From NCBI GenBank assembly GCA_022824615.1, contig JAJDZM010000152.1, positions 1-54,141 on the forward strand: a stretch of 54,141 bases of DNA. The letters run 5' to 3'. The notes beneath the pieces were generated by a model. It worked only from the letters and a program-made list of their open reading frames with translations. It made no database searches and was not told the DNA's origin. This DNA is from Candidatus Binatia bacterium (lineage in GTDB: Bacteria > Desulfobacterota > Binatia > Bin18). Numbering within the stretch: the stretch's first letter is position 1; every line of letters begins with the position of its first letter. The position numbers and the translations under genes are program-made. Shown here in pieces: positions 1 to 8,966 of this stretch.

Positions 1-1870
1 TACGAGGCGGTTGGGTGGTATTCATGGCGTAGTCCATCCAGCCTTCCGCCAGTAATGCCGCCATGGTTTCCCATAAGGAGGCATCAATATGCTGCCCCTT
101 GCCCGTCCGTTTTCGTGCGGTCACGGCGGCAGTAATGGCCACCGCGGCGTTCAGCCCGCCGTTCGGGTCGCCATACGAAATCCCGACTTCCTGGGGACCG
201 TGTCCGGGATAGCCGGTCAGCGAAGACAGGCCGGTCAACGGCACGATGGCCGGACCGTAGCCCATATAGTTTTTCTGTGGTCCGCTATGTCCATAGCCGG
301 AGATGGAGGCCATGATCAGCGCCGGATTCCGTTTTGCCAGCTCCTCATAGCCCAGACCCAAACGCTCCATCACTCCGGTTGCAAAGTTCTCCACCACAAT
401 GTCGGATTTCTCGATCAAGGCGGTGACTATGGGAATGGCTTCCGGTTTGCTCAGGTTGAGCAGGGTACTCTTTTTGCCCTGATGCCATTGGTTGAAATAG
501 CCCGAACGATTGAGACTTGGCTCCATGCCGCTTGGATAAATCGGAACGCGCCGTCCGAGGTCGGGACGCACCTGAGATTCAACCCGAATGACTTCTGCCC
601 CCAGATGGGCCAGTTGTAGGGCGCAGTAGGGTCCGGCCCAGGCCCAACTGAAATCGACAACGCGCAGACCTTCCAGGGGAAGGCTGGAGTTGGGAGTTGG
701 GAGTCGGGAGTTGGGAGTTGGGGAGGCCAGTTCGCGCAAAACCTCGTCATTATGCTCGCCCAGCAGGGGAGCCGGGCGGCGAATGTCCCACCACGGCTCT
801 TTGAGCTGGTAGGGCGGGCCCAGATGGGTCAGTGTCCCGGCCTTCGGGTGGGTCACGTCAACAAAAAAATTGCGGGCTTTGAGCTGTTCCTGTTGGGCCA
901 TGGTTTCCATGGACAATACAGGGGCAAAACAGATCCGACGCTCCTGGCCGGCCTTGAAGAGGTCCTGGACTGTCCAGCCCTGCATCCACTCGTCGAGATA
1001 GGTCTTGAGCACGTCCCAGTTCTCGGCGCGGACAAAGGGGTCTTTGAATATTTCCCAACTCGCCCACTCTGGATTCCCCATGAGATCAACCAGGCGCTCC
1101 CATTGATCCTGCTCCACCGTCACCACAAAGATTAGGCCGTCCTGACACTGATACATGCCCCAGGGATAGATCAGGCGGCGGCCCAGCCGAGACGCCACCT
1201 GACCCATATAGGAGTAGTAGACAAAGTTTTGTTCCAGGAAGGAGGCGACAAACTCCTGAATCGAAAGATCGATATGCTCACCTTGGCCGGTTTCGTAGGC
1301 TTTGCCATAGGCGGCCAGACTCGTCATGGCCGCAGCCAGTCCGCCCTGAAAGTCGGCCTGGTGGCCGGCAGCCTTGAGCGGAGGCAAGTCCGGCCAGTCT
1401 GAGGCTCCAGGGCTCAGCCAGGCCCAGCCGCCCCCGTGGGCTAGGTTCAGCTCATAGGCTCTATAATCTTTATACGGGCCGGTCAGCCCAAATGGGGTGA
1501 TCGAGCACATCACCAAGCTGGGATTCGCCTGCTGAAACGTCGCGTAGGAGAGGCCGAGCTCGGCCATAGCCGGCGGAGCATAATTGTGAATGAGCACATC
1601 AGTCTGCGCAATCAGGGTGCGCAGACGTTCAGCATCCTGGCGGATATCGAGGGTCACACCGCGCTTATTGGTATTCAAATACAAAAAGAGGCCACTCTGC
1701 TCCGGGTCGGGCTGCCCTTGAGGAAAGGGGCCTCGGGTTCGCGCCAAGTCACCACCCGGTTCTTCGACTTTGATCACATCGGCGCCAAGGTCTGCCAGCA
1801 GCTTTGTGGCATACGCCGCAGACACCATATTGCCGAGTTCCAATACGCGAACACCTTCCAAGCCGTGCAT
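1..1870 (-). CDS. Tandem-domain CaiB/BaiF family III CoA-transferase, partial at window edge
   Basis: Reading leftwards from the ATG at 1870 (AGGAGG-like site just upstream), the frame stays open to the window edge. Family III CoA-transferases move CoA between organic acids. The first domain begins MHGLEGVRVLELGNMVSAAY and carries GQGEHIDLS, where Asp is the expected catalytic residue. After about 390 residues a second complete N-terminal domain starts (LEGLRVVDFSWAWAGPY) with its own GKGQHIDASLWE. The two halves are joined by a linker of repeated PTPNS units encoded by a short tandem repeat at 684-725. Both catalytic Asp residues are kept, so both halves may be active. The substrate cannot be told from sequence, and the C-terminus lies outside the window. 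Confidence 0.85.
   Translation of the reverse strand, partial: MHGLEGVRVLELGNMVSAAYATKLLADLGADVIKVEEPGGDLARTRGPFPQGQPDPEQSGLFLYLNTNKRGVTLDIRQDAERLRTLIAQTDVLIHNYAPPAMAELGLSYATFQQANPSLVMCSITPFGLTGPYKDYRAYELNLAHGGGWAWLSPGASDWPDLPPLKAAGHQADFQGGLAAAMTSLAAYGKAYETGQGEHIDLSIQEFVASFLEQNFVYYSYMGQVASRLGRRLIYPWGMYQCQDGLIFVVTVEQDQWERLVDLMGNPEWASWEIFKDPFVRAENWDVLKTYLDEWMQGWTVQDLFKAGQERRICFAPVLSMETMAQQEQLKARNFFVDVTHPKAGTLTHLGPPYQLKEPWWDIRRPAPLLGEHNDEVLRELASPTPNSRLPTPNSSLPLEGLRVVDFSWAWAGPYCALQLAHLGAEVIRVESQVRPDLGRRVPIYPSGMEPSLNRSGYFNQWHQGKKSTLLNLSKPEAIPIVTALIEKSDIVVENFATGVMERLGLGYEELAKRNPALIMASISGYGHSGPQKNYMGYGPAIVPLTGLSSLTGYPGHGPQEVGISYGDPNGGLNAAVAITAAVTARKRTGKGQHIDASLWETMAALLAEGWMDYAMNTTQPPR
684..725. repeat. 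Short tandem repeat (GGGAGTTG units) in the CoA-transferase linker
   Basis: Five near-identical units of GGGAGTTG/GGGAGTCG run head to tail. On the minus strand they encode the PTPNSRLPTPNS linker between the two CoA-transferase domains. Similar arrays lie at 8932-8966 and 36945-37015. They resemble the short tandemly repeated repetitive (STRR) sequences known from cyanobacteria. Confidence 0.8.
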
Positions 1871-1889
1871 AACAGGTCCTCCTTCTGTG

Positions 1890-1940
1890 AAGAGGAAACG
1901 TATCCTCCAAGAGACAAAAAGCTGGACACGTCTACTCTTT
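1890..1940. repeat. Palindromic element, copy 1 (intergenic)
   Basis: AAGAGGAAACGTATCC pairs imperfectly with GGACACGTCTACTCTTT across a central CTCCAAGAGAC...AGCT segment. It lies between the cytochrome stop and the CoA-transferase start and may end or thin transcription there. Confidence 0.8.
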
Positions 1941-1984
1941 GTACCCCGTAGCGGGCCTATCAAGCAGGCCACAGCGCGTCAACG

Positions 1985-3679
1985 CTACTCTGCTGCTTCC
2001 GCGCTTCCCGCTGCCCAATTGAGGCGAATATCCCAGGTATAGATTTTGTCCGGTGGGAGTGTCGGGGCGGTTGTGTTATCAACGTACTCGTACACATTTG
2101 CCGGCGGGCGCAGCGTTGCGTCACGACCGTAGATAAAGTCCTGGTCTTCGATAATGAGCTTATAGGCTTTGTTGAGCAATAAGGCTCGTGCGGGGGATGG
2201 GGTAATCAACTCGTAGACATCCCGTGCCGCGGCAACGGCTGCGTAATTGACCGATCCGTCCGCATGGTACCAGCGCGCCGCCATTTCCGGATTATTGCGA
2301 AACTCGGTGCCGCCACCCACGCGTTCAAGATAGGTCAGGATTTCCCCTTGCTGCTCGTTCATGGTGGGTGCGTCCGGCATGCCGCGCAGATTGATATAGC
2401 CCCATCCGGCGGCCCCGTCGATTTTGCGCGGGAAGCTATACGTCTTGTCAATCGAAGAGCCAACCGTGTTATGGCAGCCCATGCAGAACATGGTCTCTTC
2501 GTAGGTATTGAAGCGCAGCCGTCCGTCCTTGTCTTCGATAAACCCCTGGAGCAGCCAGCCCATTTTATTGTACAGACCTGCATGGCCGCGGTCCGGATAA
2601 TGAGGCAGCGTGCCTTCCAGCTTTTCCTGGTATTCTTCGTCGTAATAATGGGCGAGGATCGTTTTAGACAGGAAATCCCGCTTCCGCATATACCGCACTT
2701 CTTTCATCCGCCGCGCATTCGTGATGCTCTCGTCCGCGTCGACGCCGACATAGCGCACGGTATGCAGAAATTCCGTCCGGTGGGGATAGACATAGGGTTC
2801 AACCCGCGTATCACTCGCCGCCCCCATATAGGTTGCCGGGCGGGTGAGGGCGTGAATGCGGCCGAGCGCGCCGTCGCCATCCAGGTCCTGGCCGAGTTGG
2901 GTCTCATCAATGGGCAGGCTGCCAATGCTATCAAAGCCCTTAATCGCGGCTTCGAGAATCGCCAGATTTGCCTTATACACTTCGCGTGAATAGACCCCAT
3001 CTTGGGTGTGTCGAAACTTGGCCGGTAGGCGGATCATGACATCATCGGTAGACCCATTGGTCGGCCAAAACGTACTCGGAAAGGGCTTATAGCTAAAAGC
3101 CACCCAATGGCTGCCATCTTTGGCAAAGCCCTCTTCATCAAAGGCGGCTACCCCATCAGACAGGTTTTGAAGTCGGGGAATATATCCACGGAATTGAACG
3201 GCTTCTAATCGGCCGGCCAGTTCGGAAAAATTATCGTCGCTAATCCATGCGCGTATGGCCTCGTCACTCATGACGGCGACCCGCTGCGTCCGGTCTTCAA
3301 ACAGATTCCGCCAGCGATTGGTTTGCCCTTGGTCACTAAAGCTATACGCCCGCTGCAAACGGGCATCGTTCATCCGATTTTCACGGCCCGGGATATGATT
3401 TTGATGACAGACGTAACACGGATTAAAGCGACCCTCGGTCCGGGTATAGCACTGCGGAGGAATCACCGCTTCGGGGTTATAGACGCCGACCAGTCCCGAC
3501 CCGGGGGAGCGGGGCGGCAACACCGCCGTCCATCCCTTCAGCAGCTCGACCTTCTGGACCGAAGTACGGGTCCATTGGGTTCGTTGAGTCATTGGGTCCG
3601 TTGAGTCCAGACCCCACAGACTCAAGAGACTCAATGGACCCCACAGACCCAAGAGACTCAATGGACCCCACAGATTCAT
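1985..3679 (-). CDS. Exported di-heme c-type cytochrome-like protein
   Basis: 564 codons with two CxxCH heme-attachment motifs, CYVCH near residue 90 and CMGCH near residue 400, so two covalent c-type hemes are expected in the periplasm. I do not recognise a named family for the remainder; an electron-transfer or oxidase role is inference. The chosen ATG at 3679 lies only 5 bases after the stop of the upstream PhoX-like gene and lacks a clear ribosome site, suggesting translational coupling. The first 24 residues (MNLWGPLSLLGLWGPLSLLS and on) are hydrophobic and encoded entirely by a 9-mer repeat block, so a signal or anchor may have been made from a repeat. No basic residue precedes the hydrophobic run, which is unusual; a later start at Met31 would leave no export signal. 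Confidence 0.7.
   Translation of the reverse strand: MNLWGPLSLLGLWGPLSLLSLWGLDSTDPMTQRTQWTRTSVQKVELLKGWTAVLPPRSPGSGLVGVYNPEAVIPPQCYTRTEGRFNPCYVCHQNHIPGRENRMNDARLQRAYSFSDQGQTNRWRNLFEDRTQRVAVMSDEAIRAWISDDNFSELAGRLEAVQFRGYIPRLQNLSDGVAAFDEEGFAKDGSHWVAFSYKPFPSTFWPTNGSTDDVMIRLPAKFRHTQDGVYSREVYKANLAILEAAIKGFDSIGSLPIDETQLGQDLDGDGALGRIHALTRPATYMGAASDTRVEPYVYPHRTEFLHTVRYVGVDADESITNARRMKEVRYMRKRDFLSKTILAHYYDEEYQEKLEGTLPHYPDRGHAGLYNKMGWLLQGFIEDKDGRLRFNTYEETMFCMGCHNTVGSSIDKTYSFPRKIDGAAGWGYINLRGMPDAPTMNEQQGEILTYLERVGGGTEFRNNPEMAARWYHADGSVNYAAVAAARDVYELITPSPARALLLNKAYKLIIEDQDFIYGRDATLRPPANVYEYVDNTTAPTLPPDKIYTWDIRLNWAAGSAEAAE
3570..3675. repeat. 9-mer inverted repeat block 1 (GACTCAANN family)
   Basis: Units such as TTGAGTCAT, TTGGGTCCG and TTGAGTCCA are followed by complementary units such as GACTCAAGA and GACTCAATG, giving a long imperfect hairpin made of 9-base words. 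The block lies in the 5' end of the cytochrome gene and encodes its hydrophobic N-terminus. Confidence 0.85.
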
Positions 3680-3684
3680 CCACG

Positions 3685-5259
3685 CTACTCGATCTGGTTT
3701 TCGGTTCCAAAACCGAAATATCGATAGGCCTGACGTTCGAGACGGTGCGCCGTCCGCGCGCCAAAATCGTACTTCATGGGTCTGACCCGAAACCCGGACA
3801 GCCGGATGAGGTCATCGGTCCGAAAATCATCCACCAAGGGCATATTGCCGTCGGCGCTATGCTGGATCGCAAAATACGCCTCGGTGCCATCCGGCGTGAA
3901 GAGAAAACCGGTTGACTCGGCAGACCCATCGGCAATTTTGAGCAATCGCACACAGCCGTCAGACTTGATATCGTCGTCCGCGCCGTCCGGCAGACAGGCC
4001 CATACATCGCTATTCCCCTGGCTCGTCCCATTGTCCTCGACAACAAATAGCACTCCCGTTATCGGCTGAAAGGCCAGATTATCCGGCTGACTGAATTCGG
4101 GGCTGCCCTCAATGAAGCGGTTTATCACGATCTCTCCCGTTGTTCCGGTTGCCGCCGTCACCTCCTGATCAATCGCGCACTGTACCTCGCCGTAGTTGCT
4201 GCCGGCATGGTTCCCGGTGACGGCAAAACAGAAGCGGACGGCATCAGGCTGGTCGGGGTCGCTGAACATCGGGTCACGATGGAGGTCTTCGGGGCGGTAA
4301 TAAGCCGTTGCCCCAGCCGCATTGGCCGCTTCGCGACCAATACGGGTTTCGCCCTCATCAATACTGATCTCGGACGCGACGGTTGGCGTGAGCGGCATCC
4401 AGGCGCCGTTGCCAACTTCGCAGCCCTGACCGAACTGCTGGAGGTCATCCCGACACGACACTTGTAGCGCGTATGTGGCTCCTTCGGTCAAGGGAGATTG
4501 ATCGAGGGAGGCAATCTGCCCGGTGGCGGGGTCGTATAGAGTGGTCGGGATGAATTTATATACGCCGCCGCCATCAGTATCGCCCGGCTCATAGCTGCCA
4601 GGCCGTTCTTCGTCGCCCGCAATCACTACGCCGGTTTCGTGCACCAGGAAGCCTTCATAGCGGATTACGGGAAAGTCTGTACGCTTGATAATACGGTCCG
4701 AGGCGTCCCGGCCAGTCTGATCTACGATCCGGGCCGGCGCAGCGCCACTGCCTCGCTCAAGAATGGTAAACTCGTCAGTCGTCAGCGGGTCCAGGATTTC
4801 GTACACTGCCCCGGTGTCGCTGACGAAGTCTTCTTCCGTTGCGACCACCGTGCCCCACGGTGTGGTCCGGATCCCATCGCAAATCGTCATCCCGCGCACC
4901 AGGGTAGTGACCGTCCGGGTCTGCAAGTCAATGACCTGGACGCTCGGTGTCAGTTTATCCCCAATGACAAAGGACTCCCCACAGGCGCCGCTCAAACAGT
5001 CGAGGACTTCTTCAATGCAGCCGACCAGATGGGTTGGGTGAGTGGCCCCGTGCGGCCAGAATACCATCTGATCCCAGTCTTGTCCGACTTCGCGCGAAAA
5101 ATATTCTGCCTGAATCCCTCTCCTCAGAAAGAGAAATTGCCCCTCTACGGTTTGGGTTGGTGTCCGGAAGTCTAAATGGGTTTCCTGGGTCGGTTGGGTT
5201 CTTGCGTCGTTGGGGGCAAGACTCAACAGACTCAACAGACTCAACAGACTCTTCAACAT
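3685..5259 (-). CDS. Exported PhoX-like (DUF839) protein
   Basis: 524 codons. The body fits the PhoX/DUF839 family of secreted beta-propeller phosphatases and relatives: VATEEDFVSDTGAVYEIL near residue 135, YYRPEDLHRDP near 320 and QPDNLAFQPITGVLFVVED near 405. Known PhoX enzymes are calcium/iron-dependent periplasmic phosphatases; activity here is inferred and the exact metal ligands were not traced. A GAGGAGGAG ribosome site lies 6 bases before the ATG. The N-terminus MLKSLLSLLSLLSLAPNDA looks like a signal peptide, and its SLL repeats are read directly from four tandem copies of a 9-mer. It sits 12 bases after cysNC and 5 before the cytochrome gene, so the two exported genes are coupled. 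Confidence 0.75.
   Translation of the reverse strand: MLKSLLSLLSLLSLAPNDARTQPTQETHLDFRTPTQTVEGQFLFLRRGIQAEYFSREVGQDWDQMVFWPHGATHPTHLVGCIEEVLDCLSGACGESFVIGDKLTPSVQVIDLQTRTVTTLVRGMTICDGIRTTPWGTVVATEEDFVSDTGAVYEILDPLTTDEFTILERGSGAAPARIVDQTGRDASDRIIKRTDFPVIRYEGFLVHETGVVIAGDEERPGSYEPGDTDGGGVYKFIPTTLYDPATGQIASLDQSPLTEGATYALQVSCRDDLQQFGQGCEVGNGAWMPLTPTVASEISIDEGETRIGREAANAAGATAYYRPEDLHRDPMFSDPDQPDAVRFCFAVTGNHAGSNYGEVQCAIDQEVTAATGTTGEIVINRFIEGSPEFSQPDNLAFQPITGVLFVVEDNGTSQGNSDVWACLPDGADDDIKSDGCVRLLKIADGSAESTGFLFTPDGTEAYFAIQHSADGNMPLVDDFRTDDLIRLSGFRVRPMKYDFGARTAHRLERQAYRYFGFGTENQIE
5176..5258. repeat. 9-mer inverted repeat block 2 (encodes a signal-peptide core)
   Basis: GACTCAACA occurs in near-perfect tandem at 5219-5251. 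A degenerate complementary block (GGGTCGGTTGGGTTC and similar) lies at 5178-5215. On the minus strand the perfect block reads as the repeated Ser-Leu-Leu core of the PhoX-like protein's signal peptide. Confidence 0.85.
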
Positions 5260-5271
5260 CCAGACTCCTCC

Positions 5272-7242
5272 TCAATACAGCCGGATACGAGCCACGATCG
5301 CCTGGAACACGGCCTGGGTCGATTCCTCGACGGTGTGGCCAACTGTCGCCAGCCGGAGCGCCGGCGCTGGCGGCGGTTCATAGGGAGAGGAGATGCCGGT
5401 AAAGTCTGGAATCTCTCCGGCCCGCGCCTTGTGATACAGCCCTTTCACATCACGCGCCTCGCACACTTCAATCGGGGTATCTACATATACCTCAAAAAAG
5501 CGGTCTGCGCCGATAATTTCTGCCGCGTGTTGCCGGTCTGCGTAAAAGGGGGCAATAACCGATACCAGGACGATGAGCCCGGCTTGGTTAAACAGCCGCG
5601 CGACTTCGGCAGTGCGGCGGATATTTTCTGCGCGGTCCGCTGCGGAAAATGCCAAGTCCCGATTCAAGCCCAGGCGCAGATTATCGCCATCGAGCCGATA
5701 GGCGTGGAACCCTTCCGTATGCAGACGCTGCTCAAGCCGTTCCGCAATGGACGATTTTCCAGAGCCGGACAAACCCGTCAGCCAGACCGTGAGCGCGTGC
5801 TGTTGCAGGGCCTGCTCACGCTCGGCCATCGGGTCCGTTGGGTCTCTTGGGTCTTTTGAGTCTGTGGAGTCCTTTGAGTCTCTTGGGTCATGACTCAACC
5901 GACCCAACGGGCCCAATGACCCAACGGACCCCAAAGACTGATTTCGATCGATAATCATCCCGGCGCCGACCGTGTTATTGGTCAGGCGGTCTATGATGAC
6001 AAACGCACCGGACGCACGATTCTTGCGGTAGGGGTCACAGGCAATCGGCTTTTCGAGCGCAAAGGCGCACCGTCCGATTTCATTGAGTGTCAGTTGCGCG
6101 GCGTCTTCCCGGTGGAGGGTATTCACGTCTATACGATACCGCACGTCGGTAATGACCCCAGGCGTCGTGTTGGTGGTCTGCTTAATAAAATACTGCTTGT
6201 CGGGCTGCAGGGGGTCTTCGGCCATCCAGACCAGCATGGCTTCAAAGCGCGTGGCGACGAGGGGAATATTGTTGGGGTGAACGAGCATATCTCCGCGACT
6301 AACATCGATCTCGTCTTCAAGCGTCAGGGTCACGGCCAGCGGCGGCATGGCCTGCTCCAGTTCCCCCTCAAAGGTATGGATGGCTTTCACCCGACTCGTT
6401 TTGCGTGACGGGAACACCATGACCTCATCGCCCGGTCGCACGACGCCCGAGGCCACCGTGCCACAAAAACCGCGAAAGTCCGGGTTGGGACGATTGACGT
6501 ATTGGACCGGAAAACGAAAGTCGATCAGATTGGCGTCCGAGGCAATATAGACGTGCTCTAGCAGGTGCATCAGTGGGCTGCCCGTGTACCACGGCATATG
6601 CTCACTTTTGCGTACCACGTTATCGCCGTTCAGCGCCGCCATGGGCAGGAAATGCACATCGCTCAGTTCGAGTCTGGCGGCAAAGCCGGTATAGTCTTTG
6701 ACGATTCGTTCAAATACCTCCTGACTGTAGTCAACTAGGTCCATCTTGTTGACGGCAACAATAATATGCTTGATTCCCAAGAGAGAGACGATAAAGCTGT
6801 GTCGTCGAGTTTGGGTCAGGACACCAGCGCGGGCATCAATCAGGATAATGGCCAGGTCACAGGTTGATGCGCCGGTCGCCATATTCCGGGTGTACTGCTC
6901 ATGACCAGGGGTGTCGGCAATAATGAATTTGCGTTTGGCGGTCGAAAAATAGCGATAGGCGACATCGATGGTGATGCCCTGTTCGCGTTCGGCTTTGAGG
7001 CCGTCGGTCAGCAGGGCGGGATCAAACTCCGTGTCGGTCGTGCCATGCCGAACCGAGTCTTTTTTCATCGCCTCAAGCTGATCCTCATAGATCATCTTGG
7101 AGTCGTACAGAAGGCGGCCGATCAGGGTACTCTTGCCGTCATCCACGCTGCCGCAGGTCAGGAAGCGCAGCAGGTCCTTGCGCTCATGCTGGGCGAGATA
7201 GGCTTCGATATCGGTCGCAATCAGATCGGATTGGTGGGACAT
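5272..7242 (-). CDS. cysNC: Bifunctional sulfate adenylyltransferase subunit 1 / adenylylsulfate kinase
   Basis: 656 codons from the ATG at 7242. The CysN half is the GTPase subunit of ATP sulfurylase: P-loop [15 protein letters not shown] near residue 31, switch motif [13 protein letters not shown], and NKMD. The CysC half, with P-loop [15 protein letters not shown], is APS kinase and phosphorylates APS to PAPS. Together with CysD it activates cytosolic sulfate. Between the halves is an acidic-basic low-complexity linker of about 40 residues ([20 protein letters not shown]) that is the translation of a 9-mer inverted repeat, a clear expansion of the usual short junction. The gene lies 7 bases after cysD. 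An upstream extension of the frame into cysD is rejected because CysN homology begins at MSHQ. Confidence 0.93.
   Translation of the reverse strand: MSHQSDLIATDIEAYLAQHERKDLLRFLTCGSVDDGKSTLIGRLLYDSKMIYEDQLEAMKKDSVRHGTTDTEFDPALLTDGLKAEREQGITIDVAYRYFSTAKRKFIIADTPGHEQYTRNMATGASTCDLAIILIDARAGVLTQTRRHSFIVSLLGIKHIIVAVNKMDLVDYSQEVFERIVKDYTGFAARLELSDVHFLPMAALNGDNVVRKSEHMPWYTGSPLMHLLEHVYIASDANLIDFRFPVQYVNRPNPDFRGFCGTVASGVVRPGDEVMVFPSRKTSRVKAIHTFEGELEQAMPPLAVTLTLEDEIDVSRGDMLVHPNNIPLVATRFEAMLVWMAEDPLQPDKQYFIKQTTNTTPGVITDVRYRIDVNTLHREDAAQLTLNEIGRCAFALEKPIACDPYRKNRASGAFVIIDRLTNNTVGAGMIIDRNQSLGSVGSLGPLGRLSHDPRDSKDSTDSKDPRDPTDPMAEREQALQQHALTVWLTGLSGSGKSSIAERLEQRLHTEGFHAYRLDGDNLRLGLNRDLAFSAADRAENIRRTAEVARLFNQAGLIVLVSVIAPFYADRQHAAEIIGADRFFEVYVDTPIEVCEARDVKGLYHKARAGEIPDFTGISSPYEPPPAPALRLATVGHTVEESTQAVFQAIVARIRLY
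5827..5938. repeat. 9-mer inverted repeat block 3 (inside cysNC)
   Basis: TTGGGTCTC, TTGAGTCTG and GTCCTTTGA units give way to GACTCAACC, GACCCAACG and ACCCAACGG, forming a potential stem of about 50 bases a side. It is in frame and forms the linker between the CysN and CysC domains. Confidence 0.85.
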
Positions 7243-7249
7243 GTTGCTA

Positions 7250-8218
7250 TTAGAAATAGCCTTCCTTTTTCTTCTCTTCCATAGAGCCGGACTGGTCGAA
7301 ATCAATGACGCGACCTTGCCGTTCGGACTGCGTCGCCAGCAGCATTTCCTGAATAATCAGTGGCAGGGTGTCCGCCTCGGATTCAATCGCCCCCGTTAGC
7401 GGATAGCAGCCCAGGGTGCGAAAGCGGACTTTTTTCAACTGCGGCCGTTCGCCCGGATGGAGTGGCAGACGATCATCGTCAACCATAATGAGCACCCCGT
7501 CGCGCTCGACAACCGGACGTTCCTTGGCAAAGTACAGCGGAACAATCGGGATGTTTTCGCGGTAGACATATTGCCAGACATCCAGCTCGGTCCAGTTCGA
7601 TAAGGGAAAAACCCGGATGCTCTCGCCTTTATCCAGCGTGGAATTATACAGATTCCACAGCTCGGGACGCTGGTTCTTGGGGTCCCAGCGGTGGTTACGG
7701 TCACGGAACGAATACACCCGTTCTTTGGCCCGTGACTTTTCTTCATCCCGCCGGGCGCCCCCAAAAGCCGCATCAAAGCCGTACTGATCGAGCGCCTGTT
7801 TGAGCGCCTGCGTCTTCATCACGTCGGTGTGTTTTTTGGACCCGTGCGTAATGGGGCCGATACCTGCTGTGACCCCGTCCTGGTTAATATACACGATGAG
7901 GTCGAGGCCGAGTTCGTGTTTGATGTAGGTATCCCGGAAGGTGATCATCTCCCGGAATTTCCAGGTCGTATCAATATGCATCAGGGGGAAGGGCGGCTTC
8001 CCCGGCGCAAACGCTTTCCGCGCCAGATGCAGCATGACCGCCGAATCTTTACCGATGGAATACAGCATGACTGGATGATCGAACTCGGCCGCCACCTCAC
8101 GAATGATATGCATGCTCTCAGCCTCAAGGCACTTGAGATGCGTGAGGGAATAGGAATTACCTTCCTTCGAGGCAGGCTGACGACTACGGGTCTCCACGTC
8201 TCCCTCTCCATTCCTCAA
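7250..8218 (-). CDS. cysD: Sulfate adenylyltransferase subunit 2
   Basis: 322 codons, catalytic PP-loop subunit of ATP sulfurylase, forming APS from sulfate and ATP with CysN. The signature [17 protein letters not shown] lies near residue 55 and is followed by [15 protein letters not shown], as in the family; length is close to the enterobacterial enzyme (302). The predicted start is a TTG overlapping the stop of the upstream E1-like gene, so translation is probably coupled. No ATG upstream of the conserved [11 protein letters not shown] is available in frame. It belongs to the same run as cysNC and the cysteine-synthesis genes. No cysH or sulfite reductase gene is in the window. Confidence 0.93.
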   Translation of the reverse strand: MRNGEGDVETRSRQPASKEGNSYSLTHLKCLEAESMHIIREVAAEFDHPVMLYSIGKDSAVMLHLARKAFAPGKPPFPLMHIDTTWKFREMITFRDTYIKHELGLDLIVYINQDGVTAGIGPITHGSKKHTDVMKTQALKQALDQYGFDAAFGGARRDEEKSRAKERVYSFRDRNHRWDPKNQRPELWNLYNSTLDKGESIRVFPLSNWTELDVWQYVYRENIPIVPLYFAKERPVVERDGVLIMVDDDRLPLHPGERPQLKKVRFRTLGCYPLTGAIESEADTLPLIIQEMLLATQSERQGRVIDFDQSGSMEEKKKEGYF

Positions 8219-8928
8219 TCAGGCGCACAGACCGCACAGTGCGGATTCTTCTCAACCGTCTGCTCGGTACAGTGAAACGCCGGGAATGTATAGGCTAGCA
8301 GTTTTGGCTGGCCGCCCACCTCAGGCTGGAGGATGATTTTCAGGACTTCAGTGACGAGTTGGGTACCTAAAAAGAGCGCGTATGGAGGACTGAGGATCGG
8401 GGAATCAGTCGGGTCTCCATACCTTACGTCAAATACTGCTGATGGGTCTGAGAAGAGACAGCGCAGGCAGGGCCGGTCAGCCCTGTCACCCCAACTGACG
8501 AATAGGCGGGCGTTTTCTCCGCTGGTCGCTCCCCACACAAACGGCTTGCGCTGAGCGTACCACCCATCGTGCCGAGTATCCGTTGTTGCCAGAACCAGAT
8601 CATAGTGGTGAGGCGGTTGTTCGTCCTCATTCGGATGGGTCACAATGCTACAATCAGGATTCAGACGCCTGAGTATGGGTGCCGCCGGTTGCTCATCCGC
8701 TCCCAGGGATTGCTCCGCAAGAGCGGAAAAGATCGGAGCGGCTTTGGCCCGCGCCATGCCTATAGTCCCAACGCCGGCAGCGGCGAGATAAAAGAGCGCA
8801 GCGGCCGCGGGCAGCCCGTCTCCGTCAACGTACACCTGACTCCGAAGAAGTTTTTCCTGCCCTTTTCCGCCGACCTGGGGCAGAATGATCTGTCGGCTAT
8901 AGCGTTCGATCTGGACGTCTTCGAGCAT
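8215..8928 (-). CDS. Degenerate E1-like (ThiF/HesA/MoeB family) protein
   Basis: 237 codons from the ATG at 8928. The N-terminus [20 protein letters not shown] is typical of ThiF/MoeB adenylyltransferases. The C-terminus carries paired zinc-type cysteines (CLRC and CAVC). The nucleotide-binding GxGGLG loop is replaced by [11 protein letters not shown], and the protein lacks the usual Arg finger region and a clear catalytic Cys, so it may no longer adenylate. It could be a scaffold or partner for the intact E1 at 10404-11168. It sits between cysM and cysD, overlapping cysD by 4 bases, which ties it to sulfur assimilation. Exact function unknown. Confidence 0.7.
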   Translation of the reverse strand: MLEDVQIERYSRQIILPQVGGKGQEKLLRSQVYVDGDGLPAAAALFYLAAAGVGTIGMARAKAAPIFSALAEQSLGADEQPAAPILRRLNPDCSIVTHPNEDEQPPHHYDLVLATTDTRHDGWYAQRKPFVWGATSGENARLFVSWGDRADRPCLRCLFSDPSAVFDVRYGDPTDSPILSPPYALFLGTQLVTEVLKIILQPEVGGQPKLLAYTFPAFHCTEQTVEKNPHCAVCAPD

Positions 8929-8931
8929 GGA

Positions 8932-8966
8932 CCCCAACCCCTAACCCCCAGTCCCTCATCCCCTCT
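8932..8966. repeat. Short tandem repeat (CCCCAACCCC type) between cysM and the E1-like gene
   Basis: Units of CCCCAACCCCTAACCCCCAG and CCCTCATCCCC lie at the cysM stop and just before the E1-like ATG. It is the complementary strand of the motif type at 36945-37015. Confidence 0.6.

Noticed and set aside
5176..5258. The 9-mer arrays as CRISPR repeats
   Set aside because: Units are contiguous with no spacers, are mirrored, and no cas gene is present.
7240..7305. A longer CysNC start upstream of 7242
   Set aside because: The extension is antisense-like read-through of the cysD end and has no CysN homology; the ATG at 7242 starts family sequence.
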